Source: AWTP1-13 sp035258605
GTDB taxonomy: Bacteria > Pseudomonadota > Alphaproteobacteria > Rhizobiales > Hyphomicrobiaceae
Length of the DNA stretch: 5,194 bases
Assembly (NCBI GenBank): GCA_035258605.1
Contig: DATFXD010000210.1
Location: forward strand, 1 to 5,194
Direction: 5' to 3'
Part shown: positions 3,966 through 5,194 of the stretch, one piece after another
How positions within the stretch are numbered: position 1 is the first letter of the stretch
How the letters are laid out: each line of letters begins with the position of its first letter
Made by a program: the position numbers and the translations under genes
The notes under the pieces: model-generated
What the model was told of the DNA's origin: nothing
The model's database searches: none
Seen by the model: only the letters and a program-made list of their open reading frames with translations

Positions 3966-5194
3966 ATGGCGAAAGAGCGTCTCTATTTGTTCGATACAAC
4001 GCTGCGCGATGGGGCCCAGACCACCGGCGTCGATTTTTCGCTCGAGGACAAGCGGCTGATCGTTGCGGCGCTCGATCAGTTGGGGCTTGACTACATCGAG
4101 GGCGGTTATCCCGGTGCCAATCCCACCGACACCGAGCTGTTCGGTTCCGACCAGCCGCTCACAACAGCCACCTTCACCGCCTTTGGCATGACCAAGCGCG
4201 CCGGGCGATCGGTGTCGAATGATCCGGGGTTCCGCGCGACGCTTGCCGCCAAAGCCGGCGCCATCTGCCTCGTCGCCAAGGCCTGGGATTATCACGTGCG
4301 CGTGGCGCTCGGCATCAGCAACGAAGAGAATATCGAGGGCCTGGCCCAGTCGGTGGAGGCGATGTGCCAAGCCGGCCGCGAAGCGATCATCGACTGCGAG
4401 CATTTCTTCGATGGCTACAAGAGCAATCGCGCCTACGCGCTGGCGGTTGCCACCACGGCGCTGAGGGCGGGAGCGCGCTGGGTGGTGCTGTGCGACACCA
4501 ACGGCGGTACCCTGCCGCACGAAATCGCTGCCATCGTCGCCGAGGTGGCACAAGACGTTCCCGGCGCGCAGCTTGGCATTCACACCCACAACGATACCGA
4601 CAATGCCGTCGCCAACTCGCTGGCCGCCGTGCGCGCCGGTGCCCGCCAGATCCAGGGTACGCTCAACGGGCTTGGCGAGCGCTGCGGCAATGCCAATCTC
4701 ACCTCGCTGATCCCGACCCTATTGTTGAAACGCGAGTTTGCCGATCACTTCACGATCGGCGTCACGCCGGAACGCCTGCGCCGGCTGACGCAGGTGTCGC
4801 GGGTGCTCGACGAAATCCTGAACCGCGCGCCCGATCGGCATGCCCCCTACGTCGGCGAAGCGGCGTTCGCCACCAAGGCGGGCATCCATGCCTCCGCCAT
4901 CCTGAAGGAGCCCGCCACCTACGAGCACGTGCCGCCCGAGAGCGTCGGCAATCGTCGGCGCGTGTTGATCTCCGATCAGGCCGGCAAATCGAATTTGATC
5001 TACGAATTGGAACGGCTCGGCATCCCGCTCGGCAAGAGCGACGATCGCGTCGGCAGGCTGCTAGAGGAGGTCAAGTCACGCGAGGCGCTGGGTTACGCCT
5101 ACGAAGCCGCCGAGGCTTCTTTCGAGCTGCTGGCGCGGCGGCTGCTCGGCCAAGTGCCGCAATTCTTCACCGTCGACAGTTTTCGGGTGATGGT
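3966..5194 (+). CDS. cimA: Citramalate synthase, 3' end cut by the window edge
   Basis: The enzyme (EC 2.3.3.21) condenses pyruvate and acetyl-CoA to (R)-citramalate, opening the threonine-independent route to 2-oxobutyrate and isoleucine. It belongs to the isopropylmalate/homocitrate synthase superfamily. The first 409 codons are present of a usual 520-540. LFDTTLRDGAQ (8-18) supplies the catalytic Arg14 and metal ligand Asp15. H206-T-H208-N-D gives the metal-binding histidines, and NGLGERCGNAN (234-244) and GIHAS (306-310) complete the barrel and linker. IEGGYPGANPTD, AKAWDYHV and DCEHFFDGYKSN are typical of the CimA group rather than LeuA or homocitrate synthase. The C-terminal regulatory domain, where isoleucine usually binds, is only entered. 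ATG 3966 is the start: an in-frame TAG at 3957-3959 blocks extension, and GGTAGG (3955-3960) is a plausible ribosome site. It follows cysS on the same strand; with no clear promoter in the spacer, read-through from cysS is possible. No frameshift was seen. Confidence 0.93.
   Translation, partial: MAKERLYLFDTTLRDGAQTTGVDFSLEDKRLIVAALDQLGLDYIEGGYPGANPTDTELFGSDQPLTTATFTAFGMTKRAGRSVSNDPGFRATLAAKAGAICLVAKAWDYHVRVALGISNEENIEGLAQSVEAMCQAGREAIIDCEHFFDGYKSNRAYALAVATTALRAGARWVVLCDTNGGTLPHEIAAIVAEVAQDVPGAQLGIHTHNDTDNAVANSLAAVRAGARQIQGTLNGLGERCGNANLTSLIPTLLLKREFADHFTIGVTPERLRRLTQVSRVLDEILNRAPDRHAPYVGEAAFATKAGIHASAILKEPATYEHVPPESVGNRRRVLISDQAGKSNLIYELERLGIPLGKSDDRVGRLLEEVKSREALGYAYEAAEASFELLARRLLGQVPQFFTVDSFRVM

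Noticed and set aside
3185..4589. Long minus-strand frames (3185-3946 and 3705-4589) opposite cysS and cimA
   Set aside because: Both are antisense to well-supported enzymes and have no protein motif.

Overview
The window reads as chromosomal DNA of a high-GC alphaproteobacterium, most likely of the order Hyphomicrobiales (Rhizobiales). Three things point there: the GC-rich codon use, a secreted protein with a C-terminal domain that I recognise as DUF2865 (largely restricted to that order), and a cysteinyl-tRNA synthetase with the HIGN signature and the extra loops usual in alphaproteobacteria. There is no sign of a phage, an insertion sequence, a CRISPR array, a tRNA or an rRNA. Genus cannot be assigned from the sequence alone.

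Layout. Positions 1-214 hold no supportable gene, only an AT-rich inverted repeat. On the minus strand, reading right to left, a secreted cysteine-rich DUF2865 protein (840-1937) is followed 31 bases later by a GNAT-family acetyltransferase (215-808). On the plus strand come cysS (2267-3766), a 199-base GC-rich spacer, and the first 409 codons of a citramalate synthase, cimA (3966 to the window end, where it is cut). The 329 bases between DUF2865 and cysS form a divergent control region. It holds two back-to-back sigma-70-like promoters, each with a 17-base spacer, and a 10-base palindrome midway between them.

How the genes work together. CysS charges tRNA-Cys for translation. CimA makes (R)-citramalate from pyruvate and acetyl-CoA, the first step of the threonine-independent route to isoleucine. 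Both are housekeeping functions, and the two genes may or may not share a transcript. The DUF2865 protein should act outside the cytoplasm and has ten cysteines after its signal peptide, probably disulfide-bonded. The GNAT protein is cytoplasmic with unknown substrate.

The most interesting part is the predicted cysS leader, about 130 nt. It contains an 18-codon open frame that starts where transcription should start and has one Cys codon in the 3' arm of a hairpin. Its stop codon lies in a second hairpin that runs directly into a U-rich tract. This resembles a translation-coupled attenuator, but the evidence is only from reading the sequence, and one Cys codon is weak support. No clearly new multi-gene system is visible.
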